A stretch of DNA of 64,000 nt, taken from the NCBI RefSeq assembly GCF_027627475.1, contig NZ_CP115484.1, positions 2,526,001 through 2,590,000 of the forward strand, written 5' to 3'. Below, piece after piece: positions 44,823 to 53,346 of this stretch (positions are counted from its first letter, which is position 1; every line of letters begins with the position of its first letter). The DNA comes from Paenibacillus sp. SYP-B4298 (GTDB lineage: Bacteria > Bacillota > Bacilli > Paenibacillales > Paenibacillaceae). Under the pieces are notes generated by a model. That model worked only from the letters and a program-made list of their open reading frames with translations, was not told the origin of the DNA and searched no databases. A program made the translations under genes and the position numbers.

Positions 44823-45616
44823 TACAGCGACGGACGGCGGTCTTCAAATACCGGGATGCGGGTGCGCACCTCATCGACCAACTGCAGATCGATCTGTGCT
44901 CGCAGGATCGTCTCCTCCTCGCCCGCCTCGGCAACTATCTCTCCCCATGGATCGATAACCATCGAGTGGCCGAAGAAGCTTGTTGTGCCACTCGTGCCAG
45001 TGCGGTTGCAAGCAATGACATACATCTGGTTCTCGATTGCCCGTGCATTCAGCAAAGTCCGCCAATGATGCAGGCGCGGGTGCGGCCATTCTGCCGGCAC
45101 CAGCAGCAGCTTCGCCCCATCAAGCGCCAGACCGCGCGCCAGCTCGGGGAAGCGGATGTCGTAGCAGATCATCATGCCAGCATCGATGCCCTCTATCCGA
45201 AGCTTGCCACGGCTGGTTCCTGCCTGCAGATGCTTCTCCTCATCCATAAGCCGAAACAGATGAATCTTGGCATAGTCGGCCACCAGCTCTCCCTCTCGGT
45301 CGAACACATAGCTCGTATTATAGACGCCATCTACCCTTTTCTCTGCGATTGAGCCTCCAACGATAACCACCTGATGCTCACGGCTGAATGCGGACAGCAG
45401 CGCCTTCGTTTGGCGCCCCTCCTGATCCGCCAGCTCCCCGATCCTGTCGAGCGCATAGCCTGTATTCCACATCTCAGGAAACATAATCAGATCAGGCTTC
45501 ACCTCACCTGCCACCGCCTCGCGAAGCATTCTCTCCAGCCGCACCGTATTGGCCATGGGGTCGCCCACTTCAATATGCATCTGAATTAATGCGATCTCCA
45601 GCTTGTCTTTATTCAC
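44819..45616 (-). CDS. mtnU: Carbon-nitrogen hydrolase, omega-amidase-like
   Basis: Nitrilase-superfamily amidase of 265 aa. The Glu-Lys-Cys triad is visible: Glu in MFPEMWNTGY, Lys in YAKIHLFRLM and Cys in MMICYDIRFPEL. It most resembles MtnU/YafV omega-amidases, which hydrolyse the 2-oxoglutaramate or 2-oxosuccinamate made by methionine-salvage transaminase. GTG start at 45616. The TAG stop lies in the terminal CTAG of a MITE-like element, yet the C-terminus (FEDRRPSLY) looks complete. mtnE lies about 800 bp away on the opposite strand, supporting the role. Confidence 0.85.
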   Translation of the reverse strand: MNKDKLEIALIQMHIEVGDPMANTVRLERMLREAVAGEVKPDLIMFPEMWNTGYALDRIGELADQEGRQTKALLSAFSREHQVVIVGGSIAEKRVDGVYNTSYVFDREGELVADYAKIHLFRLMDEEKHLQAGTSRGKLRIEGIDAGMMICYDIRFPELARGLALDGAKLLLVPAEWPHPRLHHWRTLLNARAIENQMYVIACNRTGTSGTTSFFGHSMVIDPWGEIVAEAGEEETILRAQIDLQLVDEVRTRIPVFEDRRPSLY

Positions 45617-45872
45617 CGTTGTCCCACCATTCTATTCTTCTTTCTATATTAAATAGCATAGCTGTTGGCTCGGTATTGTCAAGAGCAGCGAGCGTAGGAT
45701 TAAGGCTAACCCTGTAGCAAAAGTATGCCAGCTCCACAAGAGGCGCCGCACAACCCAAGTATTGGATGTTAATGAAAGAGTGCGCGGATGGGTACAGTAA
45801 AAAGGTAGTCTCCCTGCCAGTTATTATGGCAGGCGATTCAGAGTACACCGACATGATGAGGAGATGACAACA

Positions 45873-46319
45873 TTGACCAAAATACAACCCTTAGCCATCA
45901 TGCTGCTGGCATGCTTGATAATCGGACTGGGTGCGCCCGCAGCCTCCGCCTCGGAAGCCCAGCCAACCCGGCTTCGCCCCGTGCAAGTGTTTGATGTCGC
46001 AGCAGGCAAAGTCGTGAAGACGATCGAGAACGATGCGCAGTTCCAGCAGTTCGCCGCCAGTTGGCTCGGCTCAGTCACCGGATTGTCCCCGCAACTGAAA
46101 CCGGAGGACAAATGCGGCCATGTATTCCGGGTGCCTCTCGGACAGCCGATCACCGTCCGCACCCAAGGGCTGGAGGTTAGCGCCGCCGAGGTGTTTCTAT
46201 TCTACTGCCCGCAGAAGCCTGCCGTCTTGCTCGTCTTCGATCCTCAGCGCAAGCCGTATATTTTCACCTTTGACGCTGACATCAAGCCGTTTTTGCGCAA
46301 GGTGGGACTGCCGTCCTGA
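45873..46319 (+). CDS. Secreted protein of unknown function
   Basis: Protein of 148 aa with a clear signal peptide (hydrophobic core LAIMLLACLIIGLG, cleavage near ASA-SEA). The mature part has VFDVAAGKVVKTI, two cysteines (EDKCGHVF and FLFYCPQK) that could form a disulfide, and ends FDADIKPFLRKVGLPS. I do not recognise the family. TTG at 45873 is preferred (GAGGAG 9 nt upstream); the ATG at 45864 abuts the ribosome site. It lies alone between mtnU and mtnE. A small hairpin (45813-45833) precedes it. Confidence 0.6.
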   Translation: MTKIQPLAIMLLACLIIGLGAPAASASEAQPTRLRPVQVFDVAAGKVVKTIENDAQFQQFAASWLGSVTGLSPQLKPEDKCGHVFRVPLGQPITVRTQGLEVSAAEVFLFYCPQKPAVLLVFDPQRKPYIFTFDADIKPFLRKVGLPS

Positions 46320-46423
46320 ATATCGATGACCCGTGTAGCCAAATCACGGCCTGCCTCTCGACACTCGTGCCTAAATCTGATACATTTAAATGCATAATTT
46401 TAGCACGATGTGGAGTGTTGTAG

Positions 46424-47617
46424 ATGACCGTTAATCCTACTATCTTAATCGGCGAGCCTGCCGAGCGAATGAAAGGCCTGCCGAAGCAATTTTTTGCCTC
46501 GCTCGTTCAAAAAGCTAATGCCCAGATAGCCAAGGGTCATGATGTCATCAACCTTGGGCAAGGCAACCCCGACCGCCCGACACCGCCGCATATTGTCGAG
46601 GCATTGCAGCGTGCAGCCGCCAACCCCCTCTACCACCGTTACAGCCCGTTTGGCGGCTATGATTTCCTCAAGGAAGCGGTGGCTGAGCGCTATCGCGAGG
46701 ATTACGGTGTAGAGGTCGACCCTAAGACCGAGGTCGCGATCTTGTTCGGGGGCAAAACCGGACTGGTCGAGATCAGCCAATGTCTGCTCAACCCGGGCGA
46801 CATCTGTCTGGTGCCCGACCCCGGCTACCCGGACTATTGGTCGGGCGTTGCGCTCGCGGGAGCCAGCATGGCGTTCATGCCGCTGACGGAGCACAATGGA
46901 TTTCTGCCCGACTATCGCGCTATTGAACCAAGCATAGCCGACCAGGCCAAGCTGATGTTCATCAATTACCCGAACAATCCGACCGGAGCGGTAGCAAGCA
47001 GCGCCTTCTATGAGGAGACGGTGCGGTTCGCGCGCCAGCATCAGATTGCAATGGTCAGCGACTTCGCCTATGGCGCCATCGGCTTCGGCGGTCAGCAGCC
47101 GGTCAGCTTCTTGCAGACGCCAGGAGCCAAGGACGTTGGCTTCGAGGTCTATACGCTCTCCAAAACCTATAATATGGCGGGCTGGCGCGTCGGCTTCGCG
47201 ATCGGCAACGCTCGTCTGATAGCGGCCATCAATCTGATCCAGGATCATTATTATTGCAGCCTGTTCGGCGGCATTCAGGAAGCGGCGGCTGTCGCGCTCA
47301 CCGGGCCGCAGCATTGTGTACACGAGCTTGTCTCTACCTACGAGAGTCGGCTGCATGCTGTGTACAACGCCATGGATCGGATCGGCTGGAAGGCGCCGCG
47401 TCCGGGCGGCTCCTTCTTCTGCTGGCTGCCGGTGCCGGAGGGCATGACGTCCACGCAGTTCGCAGACCTGGCGCTGGAGGAGGCTCATGTTGTCGTAGCT
47501 CCTGGCGTCGGCTTCGGCGAGCACGGCGAAGGCTATGTACGTCTGGGGCTGCTTACCTCGGAGGAACGGCTCGCTGAAGCGATCGAACGCATCGGCAAGC
47601 TTGGCGTATTCGGGTAA
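46424..47617 (+). CDS. mtnE: Methionine-salvage aminotransferase
   Basis: PLP-dependent class I/II aminotransferase (397 aa) that converts 2-oxo-4-methylthiobutyrate to methionine, the last salvage step. VINLGQGNPDRPTPPHIVEAL, the NYPNNPTG block and the PLP-Lys in SKTYNMAGWRVGFA are visible. Length and motifs match B. subtilis MtnE (YkrV). GGAG lies 9 nt before the ATG. No SAM riboswitch was seen upstream. The gene is followed by a T-box and proBAC, not by mtnW as might be expected. Confidence 0.9.
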   Translation: MTVNPTILIGEPAERMKGLPKQFFASLVQKANAQIAKGHDVINLGQGNPDRPTPPHIVEALQRAAANPLYHRYSPFGGYDFLKEAVAERYREDYGVEVDPKTEVAILFGGKTGLVEISQCLLNPGDICLVPDPGYPDYWSGVALAGASMAFMPLTEHNGFLPDYRAIEPSIADQAKLMFINYPNNPTGAVASSAFYEETVRFARQHQIAMVSDFAYGAIGFGGQQPVSFLQTPGAKDVGFEVYTLSKTYNMAGWRVGFAIGNARLIAAINLIQDHYYCSLFGGIQEAAAVALTGPQHCVHELVSTYESRLHAVYNAMDRIGWKAPRPGGSFFCWLPVPEGMTSTQFADLALEEAHVVVAPGVGFGEHGEGYVRLGLLTSEERLAEAIERIGKLGVFG

Positions 47618-47647
47618 TCTTTACAGGCATCGTCGATCATGATATGC

Positions 47648-47677
47648 TTGAATGAATACAATGTAACACCATATGTA
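47648..47677 (+). promoter_or_regulatory. Possible promoter of the T-box/proB operon
   Basis: TTGAAT (47648-47653), an 18-nt spacer and TATGTA (47672-47677), just before the leader's first stem. Moderate match. Confidence 0.4.
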
Positions 47678-47684
47678 ATACAAA

Positions 47685-47936
47685 CGTAATGACGAGCCCC
47701 TATAAGCGGCCACCCATTCGCGCACAGAGAGACAACTCCACAGGCTGGAAGAGTTGCCCGCGAAGTCAGCTTATACCCTAGGCTCCGAACGGCCGGATTC
47801 AACCCCGGACAGACGCCCGCTGTTACCCGGGCAACGAGCTGGACAGCAGCGCCCTTGCCTAGGAGCCGCCGCTGTCAATTAAAGGTGGTACCGCGGAAGC
47901 ACTGACTTTCGTCCTTTTTTGGACGGGAGTCTTTTT
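47685..47936 (+). promoter_or_regulatory. T-box leader, specifier consistent with proline (CCU)
   Basis: The canonical T-box sequence AAAGGTGGTACCGCGG lies at 47881-47896 before a terminator. Stem I can be folded by eye: CGT/ACG base, a GA-type kink (ATGAC with CGA), GAGCC (5') with GGCTC (3'), then TATAAGC (5') with GCTTATA (3'), leaving the 3' loop CCCTA. Reading CCU followed by A in that loop gives a proline specifier. AGAGAG and the CAACTC/GAGTTG distal stem also fit. Uncharged tRNA-Pro would favour antitermination and expression of proBAC and genes downstream. Confidence 0.85.
47904..47936 (+). terminator. T-box terminator hairpin
   Basis: GACTTTCGTCC pairs with GGACGGGAGTC (11 bp with G-U pairs), followed by TTTTT. 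It competes with the antiterminator that includes the T-box sequence. Confidence 0.85.
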
Positions 47937-47989
47937 ATGTTTTCAGCATGGTTAGCAGGCTCAGGCCTTAGCCACAGGAGTGATCGACG

Positions 47990-49096
47990 ATGAGAGAGAG
48001 AATTGTAGTCAAAATCGGGAGCAGCTCGCTCACCTCGGAGCAGGGGGGATTGAATAAGCAACGAATCGATTTTTTTGCTGGTGAGCTATCCAGACTCCAG
48101 CGCGCTGGCTATGAAGTGCTGCTGGTCACCTCTGGGGCTGTCGCTGCCGGCTTTCGCCGCATCGGCTATGAAGCCCGTCCGAGGCTGGTGCATGAGAAGC
48201 AAGCGGCCGCCGCTGTCGGGCAAGCGCTGCTGATGCAGGCTTATCAGGAGGCGTTCGGACGCGATGGCATCGGCGTGGCGCAAATATTGCTGACACGCTC
48301 CGACTTCTCGAACCGCAAACGAATCCACAATGCCCAGATGACTCTCGATGAGCTGCTATGTCGCGGCATCCTGCCCATCATTAACGAGAACGACACCGTC
48401 GCTACAGCCGAGCTGAAATTCGGCGACAACGATACGTTGTCCGCGCTCGTCGCTAATCTGGTGAAGGCGAAGCAATTGCTCATCTTAACCGATACGGACG
48501 GGCTGTACACAGCAGACCCGCGTACTAATCCACAGGCGAGCCGGATCGCCCGTGTCGATAAAATTTCGGAGGAGATCGAACGCATCGCGGGCGGCGCAGG
48601 CAGCAGTGTCGGCACCGGCGGCATGCGCTCCAAGATCGATGCGGCGCGTATCGCGATGCGCGGCGGGATTCCCGCGTTCGTCGGCAAGCTGACCGAGGAT
48701 AGCGGGCTGCTGGAGGCGCTGGATGGTCAGGGACATGGCACCTACTTCGACACAGCCGAGCACAGCCTGCCAATGAAGAAGCAGTGGGTCGGCTTCCACT
48801 CGACACCGCGAGGCGTCGTGGTGATCGATGAGGGAGCCGAGGCAGCGATTATAGAGAAAGGCAAGAGCCTGCTGCCTGCCGGTGTGCTGCATAGCGAGGG
48901 AGAATTTCACCCTGGCGATGTGATCGAGGTCAAAAATAGCGCCGGACGCATCCTCGGACGCGGTGTCGTCAATTACTCGTATTGGCAGGTGCAGGCGGCA
49001 GCGGGACTTGGGTCCGAGGAGGTTCGCAAGCGGCTGGATGTCGGTCGCATCGAAATTATTCATCGTGACGAATGGGTCGCCTTCGAGGGTCATTAG
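47990..49096 (+). CDS. proB: Glutamate 5-kinase
   Basis: First enzyme of proline synthesis (368 aa), phosphorylating glutamate. The N-terminal amino acid kinase domain has VVKIGSSSLTSEQGG, LLVTSGAVAAGFRRIGY, NENDTVAT and FGDNDTLSALVANL; the C-terminal ~90 residues form a PUA domain (HPGDVIEVKNSAGRILGRGVV). AGGAG lies 10 nt before the ATG. First gene after the proline-type T-box. proA follows after 126 bp with no clear terminator. Confidence 0.96.
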   Translation: MRERIVVKIGSSSLTSEQGGLNKQRIDFFAGELSRLQRAGYEVLLVTSGAVAAGFRRIGYEARPRLVHEKQAAAAVGQALLMQAYQEAFGRDGIGVAQILLTRSDFSNRKRIHNAQMTLDELLCRGILPIINENDTVATAELKFGDNDTLSALVANLVKAKQLLILTDTDGLYTADPRTNPQASRIARVDKISEEIERIAGGAGSSVGTGGMRSKIDAARIAMRGGIPAFVGKLTEDSGLLEALDGQGHGTYFDTAEHSLPMKKQWVGFHSTPRGVVVIDEGAEAAIIEKGKSLLPAGVLHSEGEFHPGDVIEVKNSAGRILGRGVVNYSYWQVQAAAGLGSEEVRKRLDVGRIEIIHRDEWVAFEGH

Positions 49097-49222
49097 TCCT
49101 TAAGCTTCCCTTTGATACCTTGAAAGCTAGAGATTGTTTCGCGCTTTGCCTTGTGCTTGGCGTATCAGTGAATTCGCTATATTCTGTTTCTTCATCCTAT
49201 ATAACGACGAGGAGGATTTCCG

Positions 49223-50470
49223 ATGAGTGAAGTACAACAAAAAGCTGGACGCGCCAAGCTCACGACGGCTCTGATGGGCTCCCTGACAACCGAGCAAAAG
49301 AACGAGGCCTTGCTGTTAATGGCCGATGCGCTCGTGCAGGAGCAGCAATCGATCATCACCGCCAACGAGGAGGATCTGGAGCGCGGACGCCGCAATGGCA
49401 CCAGCGAGTCCTTGCTGGATCGCCTCAGACTGAACGAGCAACGGATTGCCAGCATCGCCGACGGCCTGCGCGAGATTGCCCTGCTGCCTGATCCAATCGG
49501 CACGGTGCTGGATCAATTCGAGCGCCCGAACGGGCTTCATATGACGAAGGTGCAGGTACCGCTGGGCGTCATCGGCATCATCTACGAGGCCCGTCCGAAC
49601 GTCACTGTCGACGCAGCCGGGCTGTGCCTGAAGACGGGCAATGCCGTGGTGCTGCGCGGCGGCTCCTCGGCCATCAGCTCGAACCGCCGGATCGTCGAGG
49701 TGCTGCACAGCGCGCTTGACCGCTCGGCCATTCCCGCCGATGCGCTGCAATTAATCGAGGATACCGATCGCGCCTCCGTGGACGAGATGCTCAAGCTGAA
49801 CGGCCTGCTGGATGTCATCATTCCGCGCGGCGGCGCTTCGCTCATCCAGAATGTCGTGCAGAACGCGACCGTCCCGGTCATCGAGACCGGCGCCGGCATC
49901 TGCCATACGTATCTGGACGAGAGCGCACAGCCGCAGATGGCCAGCGACATCGCCTTTAATGCGAAGGTGCAGCGCCCATCCGTCTGCAACTCCATGGAGA
50001 CGCTGCTCGTGCACCGCGCATTTGCTAAGGAGCATCTGCCGCACATCGCCAGCCGGCTCCAGGAGGCTGGTGTTGAGCTGCGAGGCTGTGCCGCAACGCT
50101 GCAACTGCTCGGGTCGGGCATCGAGGCCACTGATGAGGACTACGCGACCGAATACAATGATTATATTCTGAATGTACGCATCGTCGATCATCTGGATGAG
50201 GCGCTCGCCCATATCGCCCGCTTTGGCACGATGCATTCCGAATGCATCGTCACCGAGGACAGCGGCAACGCCAACTATTTCCTGCAACAGATCGATGCGG
50301 CTGCCGTCTACCATAATGCCTCTACCCGCTTTACGGACGGGTTCGAATTCGGCTACGGCGCCGAGATCGGCATCAGCACGCAGAAGCTGCACGCACGCGG
50401 GCCAATGGGGCTGCCTGCACTGACCTCTTCCAAATTTCTCATTCGCGGCAACGGTCAGATTAGAGGATAA
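49223..50470 (+). CDS. proA: Glutamate-5-semialdehyde dehydrogenase
   Basis: Second enzyme of proline synthesis (415 aa), reducing glutamyl phosphate with NADPH; it usually complexes with ProB. VPLGVIGIIYEARPNVTVDA, GNAVVLRGGSSA and the catalytic-cysteine region ETGAGICHTYLDE are diagnostic, as is the C-terminal FTDGFEFGYGAEIGIST. GAGGAGG lies 7 nt before the ATG. It is followed by proC after 18 bp, so the full glutamate-to-proline path is in one operon. Confidence 0.97.
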   Translation: MSEVQQKAGRAKLTTALMGSLTTEQKNEALLLMADALVQEQQSIITANEEDLERGRRNGTSESLLDRLRLNEQRIASIADGLREIALLPDPIGTVLDQFERPNGLHMTKVQVPLGVIGIIYEARPNVTVDAAGLCLKTGNAVVLRGGSSAISSNRRIVEVLHSALDRSAIPADALQLIEDTDRASVDEMLKLNGLLDVIIPRGGASLIQNVVQNATVPVIETGAGICHTYLDESAQPQMASDIAFNAKVQRPSVCNSMETLLVHRAFAKEHLPHIASRLQEAGVELRGCAATLQLLGSGIEATDEDYATEYNDYILNVRIVDHLDEALAHIARFGTMHSECIVTEDSGNANYFLQQIDAAAVYHNASTRFTDGFEFGYGAEIGISTQKLHARGPMGLPALTSSKFLIRGNGQIRG

Positions 50471-50488
50471 ACGAAAGGAGACGGTACT

Positions 50489-51376
50489 ATGACTGCAAGT
50501 GAACTTACTCTATCCGTCAATGCTGGCATCGGCAAGCTGCGCCTCGCCTTCTTCGGCGCCGGCTCGATGGCGGAAGCGATCGTCCGTGGACTGCTGGACC
50601 GCAGGCTGACGATGCCTGGTCAGATTGCGATGGTTAACCGCCAGGATCAGGAACGTCTGAAGGAGCTGCATGACCGCTATCATGTCATTACTCCATTCAC
50701 GGAGGAGGCGAAGCAGAGCAGCCTGGAGCAGGCCGATCTGATCTTCCTCGCCATGAAGCCGAAGGATGCCGAAGCGGCGCTTCGGCACCTCAAGCAGTTC
50801 ATTCAGCCGCATCAGCTCGTCGTATCGCTTGTAGCGGGGCTGTCGATTCGCACAATCGAACGGCTGCTGGAGATTGATGTGCCTGTTGTGCGCACGATGC
50901 CCAACACCTCCAGCACGATTGGCCTGGGCGCAACCGGCCTCTGCTTCTCAGCCAAAGTATCCGAGCATCTACGCAAGCTGTCGGAGGAAATTTTCCGTTC
51001 GGTCGGCATTACGGCCATCGTCGGCGAGGAGCAGCTTCTCGATGCTGTTACAGGCTTATCCGGCACAGGCCCGGCCTATGTGTACTACTTGATGGAATCC
51101 ATGATCGAGGCTGGAAGGCAGCTTGGTCTGGGCGATGAAGCCGCGCGCATCCTGACCGTGCAGACGGTGCTGGGCGCTGCCCATATGGTACAGTCCACCG
51201 GCGAGGAGCCAGCGGAGCTGCGCCGCAAGGTGACCTCCCCGAACGGCACCACACAGGCTGCGTTGGAGCTGCTAGCCAGCCATCAAGTCGGTGAATCGTT
51301 CGTCAAGGCCATCGCAAGGGCAGCAGAGCGAGCCGGGGAGCTGGGTGCAATGATCGAAGGAGGCGTCAAGCCATGA
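50489..51376 (+). CDS. proC: Pyrroline-5-carboxylate reductase
   Basis: Last enzyme of proline synthesis (295 aa). Rossmann start FFGAGSMAEAIVRGLL, VVRTMPNTSSTIGLGATG, and the C-terminal signature AVTGLSGTGPAYVYYLMESM with VTSPNGTTQAALE. Compared with usual ProC (about 270 aa) it has ~15 extra N-terminal residues. AAAGGAG lies 8 nt before the ATG. Its TGA overlaps the mtnW ATG (ATGA at 51373-51376), tying a salvage gene to the proline operon. Confidence 0.96.
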   Translation: MTASELTLSVNAGIGKLRLAFFGAGSMAEAIVRGLLDRRLTMPGQIAMVNRQDQERLKELHDRYHVITPFTEEAKQSSLEQADLIFLAMKPKDAEAALRHLKQFIQPHQLVVSLVAGLSIRTIERLLEIDVPVVRTMPNTSSTIGLGATGLCFSAKVSEHLRKLSEEIFRSVGITAIVGEEQLLDAVTGLSGTGPAYVYYLMESMIEAGRQLGLGDEAARILTVQTVLGAAHMVQSTGEEPAELRRKVTSPNGTTQAALELLASHQVGESFVKAIARAAERAGELGAMIEGGVKP

Positions 51377-52590
51377 GCGGCTATTGCACCGCAACGTACC
51401 GCTGCTTTGACGATAAGGCTGACTTCGCGAAGAAAGCCCAAGCGATCGCTGTCGGACTAACCGTAGGAAGCTGGACAGATCTACCGGAGGCGCAAAAGGC
51501 AAATATGGAGAAGCATCTGGGCGTTGTTAAGAGCGTCGAGGTGCATGAAGCGGATGCTGCTGGCGAGCGCTATGCCGATATTCAGATCGCATACCCGGAC
51601 ATCAACTTCAGCCGCGACATTCCCGCGTTGCTCGTCACCATCTTCGGCAAGCTGTCGATGGACGGCAGGATCAAGCTGCTGGATGTCGACTTCAGCGACG
51701 GCTTCCTGTCCGCATTCCCCGGCCCCAAGTTCGGGCTGCCAGGCATACGCGAGCTGCTAGGCGTCCATGATCGTCCGCTGCTGATGAGCATCTTCAAATC
51801 CGTTGTCGGGCATGATCTATCTGCGCTTCGCGAGCAATTTTACCAGCAGGCGCTGGGCGGGGTCGATCTGATCAAGGACGATGAAATCTTGTTCGAGAAT
51901 CCGCTCACACCGATCGAGAAGCGGGTTGAGGCCTGTATGGAGGCTGCGCGGCAGGCAAGCGAGCAGACCGGGCAGAAGCTGCTGTATGCCGTTAACCTGA
52001 CCGGCCCCACCTCTGGCTTGGCCGACCAGGCACGCAAAGCGATCCGGGCAGGCGCCAATTCGCTGCTGTTTAATGTACTTGCCTATGGCTTTGATGCGCT
52101 GCATGAGCTGAGCAGCAATCCAGACATCAGCGTGCCCATTGCTGCGCATCCGGCGATGGCGGGTGCGTTCTACCCATCACCGCATTACGGCATCTCCGCC
52201 CCGCTGCTGCTGGGCAAGCTGATGCGGATTGCCGGAGCTGACCTGTCGCTATTCCCTTCCCCCTATGGCTCCGTCGTGATGCCCAAGGCGGAAAATATGG
52301 CGGTCAAGGCAGCGCTACTGGACCCTTCGCTGCCGGTGCGTCCAAGCATGCCCGTGCCATCCGCAGGTATCCATCCAGGCATTGTGCCGCTCATCTGGCA
52401 GGACTTCGGCCTCGATGTCGTGGTCAACGCCGGGGGAGGCATACATGGTCATCCACTTGGCACAGCAGCAGGCGGGCAAGCGTTCCGCCAGGCAATCGAA
52501 GCGGTGATGGCAGGCGAATCGCTGCATGAGAGGGCAGAGCGCCATCCAGAGCTGAAGCAGGCGATCGAGCTATGGGGAGTGAAGCAATGA
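51373..52590 (+). CDS. mtnW: 2,3-diketo-5-methylthiopentyl-1-phosphate enolase (RuBisCO-like)
   Basis: RuBisCO-like protein (405 aa) that enolises the diketone intermediate in methionine salvage. The metal site GGVDLIKDDEILFENPLTP contains the carbamylatable Lys and the Asp/Glu pair; FPGPKFGLPGIRELL and NAGGGIHGHPLG are further family blocks. True RuBisCO residues for CO2 fixation are not expected in this class. GGAGG lies 8 nt before the ATG. It overlaps proC upstream and mtnX downstream (ATGA both times), so it is translationally linked to both pathways. Confidence 0.95.
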   Translation: MSGYCTATYRCFDDKADFAKKAQAIAVGLTVGSWTDLPEAQKANMEKHLGVVKSVEVHEADAAGERYADIQIAYPDINFSRDIPALLVTIFGKLSMDGRIKLLDVDFSDGFLSAFPGPKFGLPGIRELLGVHDRPLLMSIFKSVVGHDLSALREQFYQQALGGVDLIKDDEILFENPLTPIEKRVEACMEAARQASEQTGQKLLYAVNLTGPTSGLADQARKAIRAGANSLLFNVLAYGFDALHELSSNPDISVPIAAHPAMAGAFYPSPHYGISAPLLLGKLMRIAGADLSLFPSPYGSVVMPKAENMAVKAALLDPSLPVRPSMPVPSAGIHPGIVPLIWQDFGLDVVVNAGGGIHGHPLGTAAGGQAFRQAIEAVMAGESLHERAERHPELKQAIELWGVKQ

Positions 52591-53258
52591 ACCAAAACAC
52601 ACGACGCAAGCAGGTCATCTTCTGCGATTTTGACGGGACGATTACAGTCAATGATAATATTATTGCGATCATCAAGCATTTCAACCCGGACGGCTGGGAA
52701 CAGATTGCGACCGATGTCATAGCCGAGCGCAAGTCGATTCGTCAGGGAGTCGCCGAGATGTTCCGCCTCCTCCCCTCCTCCATGCAGGAGGAGGTAGTGA
52801 ACTATGCCATCCATAATGCCCGGATTCGCGATGGCTTTGCTGAGCTGCTGACCTACTGCAAGGAACGGGAGATTGAATTTTATGTCACGAGCGGCGGCAT
52901 CGACTTCTTTGTCTACCCGATTCTATCCGCCTTTGCGATTCCGAAGGAGCACATCTACTGCAACGGCAGTGACTTTACAGGCGAACGCATCCAGATTACA
53001 TGGCCGCATCCATGCGATAGCCAGTGCACGAATGACTGCGGCATGTGCAAGACAACCGTCATGCGCCGTTTCCCCTCCGAGCAGTATGAGCGTATTCTGA
53101 TTGGCGACAGCGTGACCGACTTTGAGGGCGCCAAGCTCGCTGATGTCGTCTTCTCCCGCTCGCATCTGACGGAGAAATGCCGCGAGCTAGGTCTTGTCTA
53201 TACGCCGTATGAGACATTCCATGAGATCATCGCCGCGCTGGAGGCAGACCGCCGCTAA
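52587..53258 (+). CDS. mtnX: 2-hydroxy-3-keto-5-methylthiopentenyl-1-phosphate phosphatase
   Basis: HAD-superfamily phosphatase (223 aa) that follows MtnW in methionine salvage. The nucleophile motif FCDFDGTITVNDN is at residues 11-23, with TSGGIDFFV (motif II) and IGDSVTDFEGAKLADVVFSR (motif IV). ATG at 52587 overlaps the mtnW stop (ATGA) and has GGGGAG 7 nt upstream; the earlier in-frame ATG at 52572 precedes that site. The next gene, mtnB, starts 88 bp later. Confidence 0.94.
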   Translation: MNQNTRRKQVIFCDFDGTITVNDNIIAIIKHFNPDGWEQIATDVIAERKSIRQGVAEMFRLLPSSMQEEVVNYAIHNARIRDGFAELLTYCKEREIEFYVTSGGIDFFVYPILSAFAIPKEHIYCNGSDFTGERIQITWPHPCDSQCTNDCGMCKTTVMRRFPSEQYERILIGDSVTDFEGAKLADVVFSRSHLTEKCRELGLVYTPYETFHEIIAALEADRR

Positions 53259-53346
53259 TGAAGCATTATGCTGCACTGATGAACAGAACTGCAGCACTGC
53301 GGCTGACTTCGCCGCGATCCACAATCATGAAAGGCAGGAGCAGACC

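Noticed and set aside
46320-46423. SAM riboswitch ahead of mtnE
   Set aside because: The 104-bp gap is too short, and no S-box core or terminator/antiterminator pair was found.
46445-47524. Minus-strand ORF (359 codons) opposite mtnE
   Set aside because: Shadow of a clear aminotransferase gene; it has no start signal or motifs.
53194-53346. N-terminal extension of mtnB
   Set aside because: It overlaps mtnX, lacks a ribosome site and is absent from the usual MtnB length; AGGAG before 53347 marks the start.
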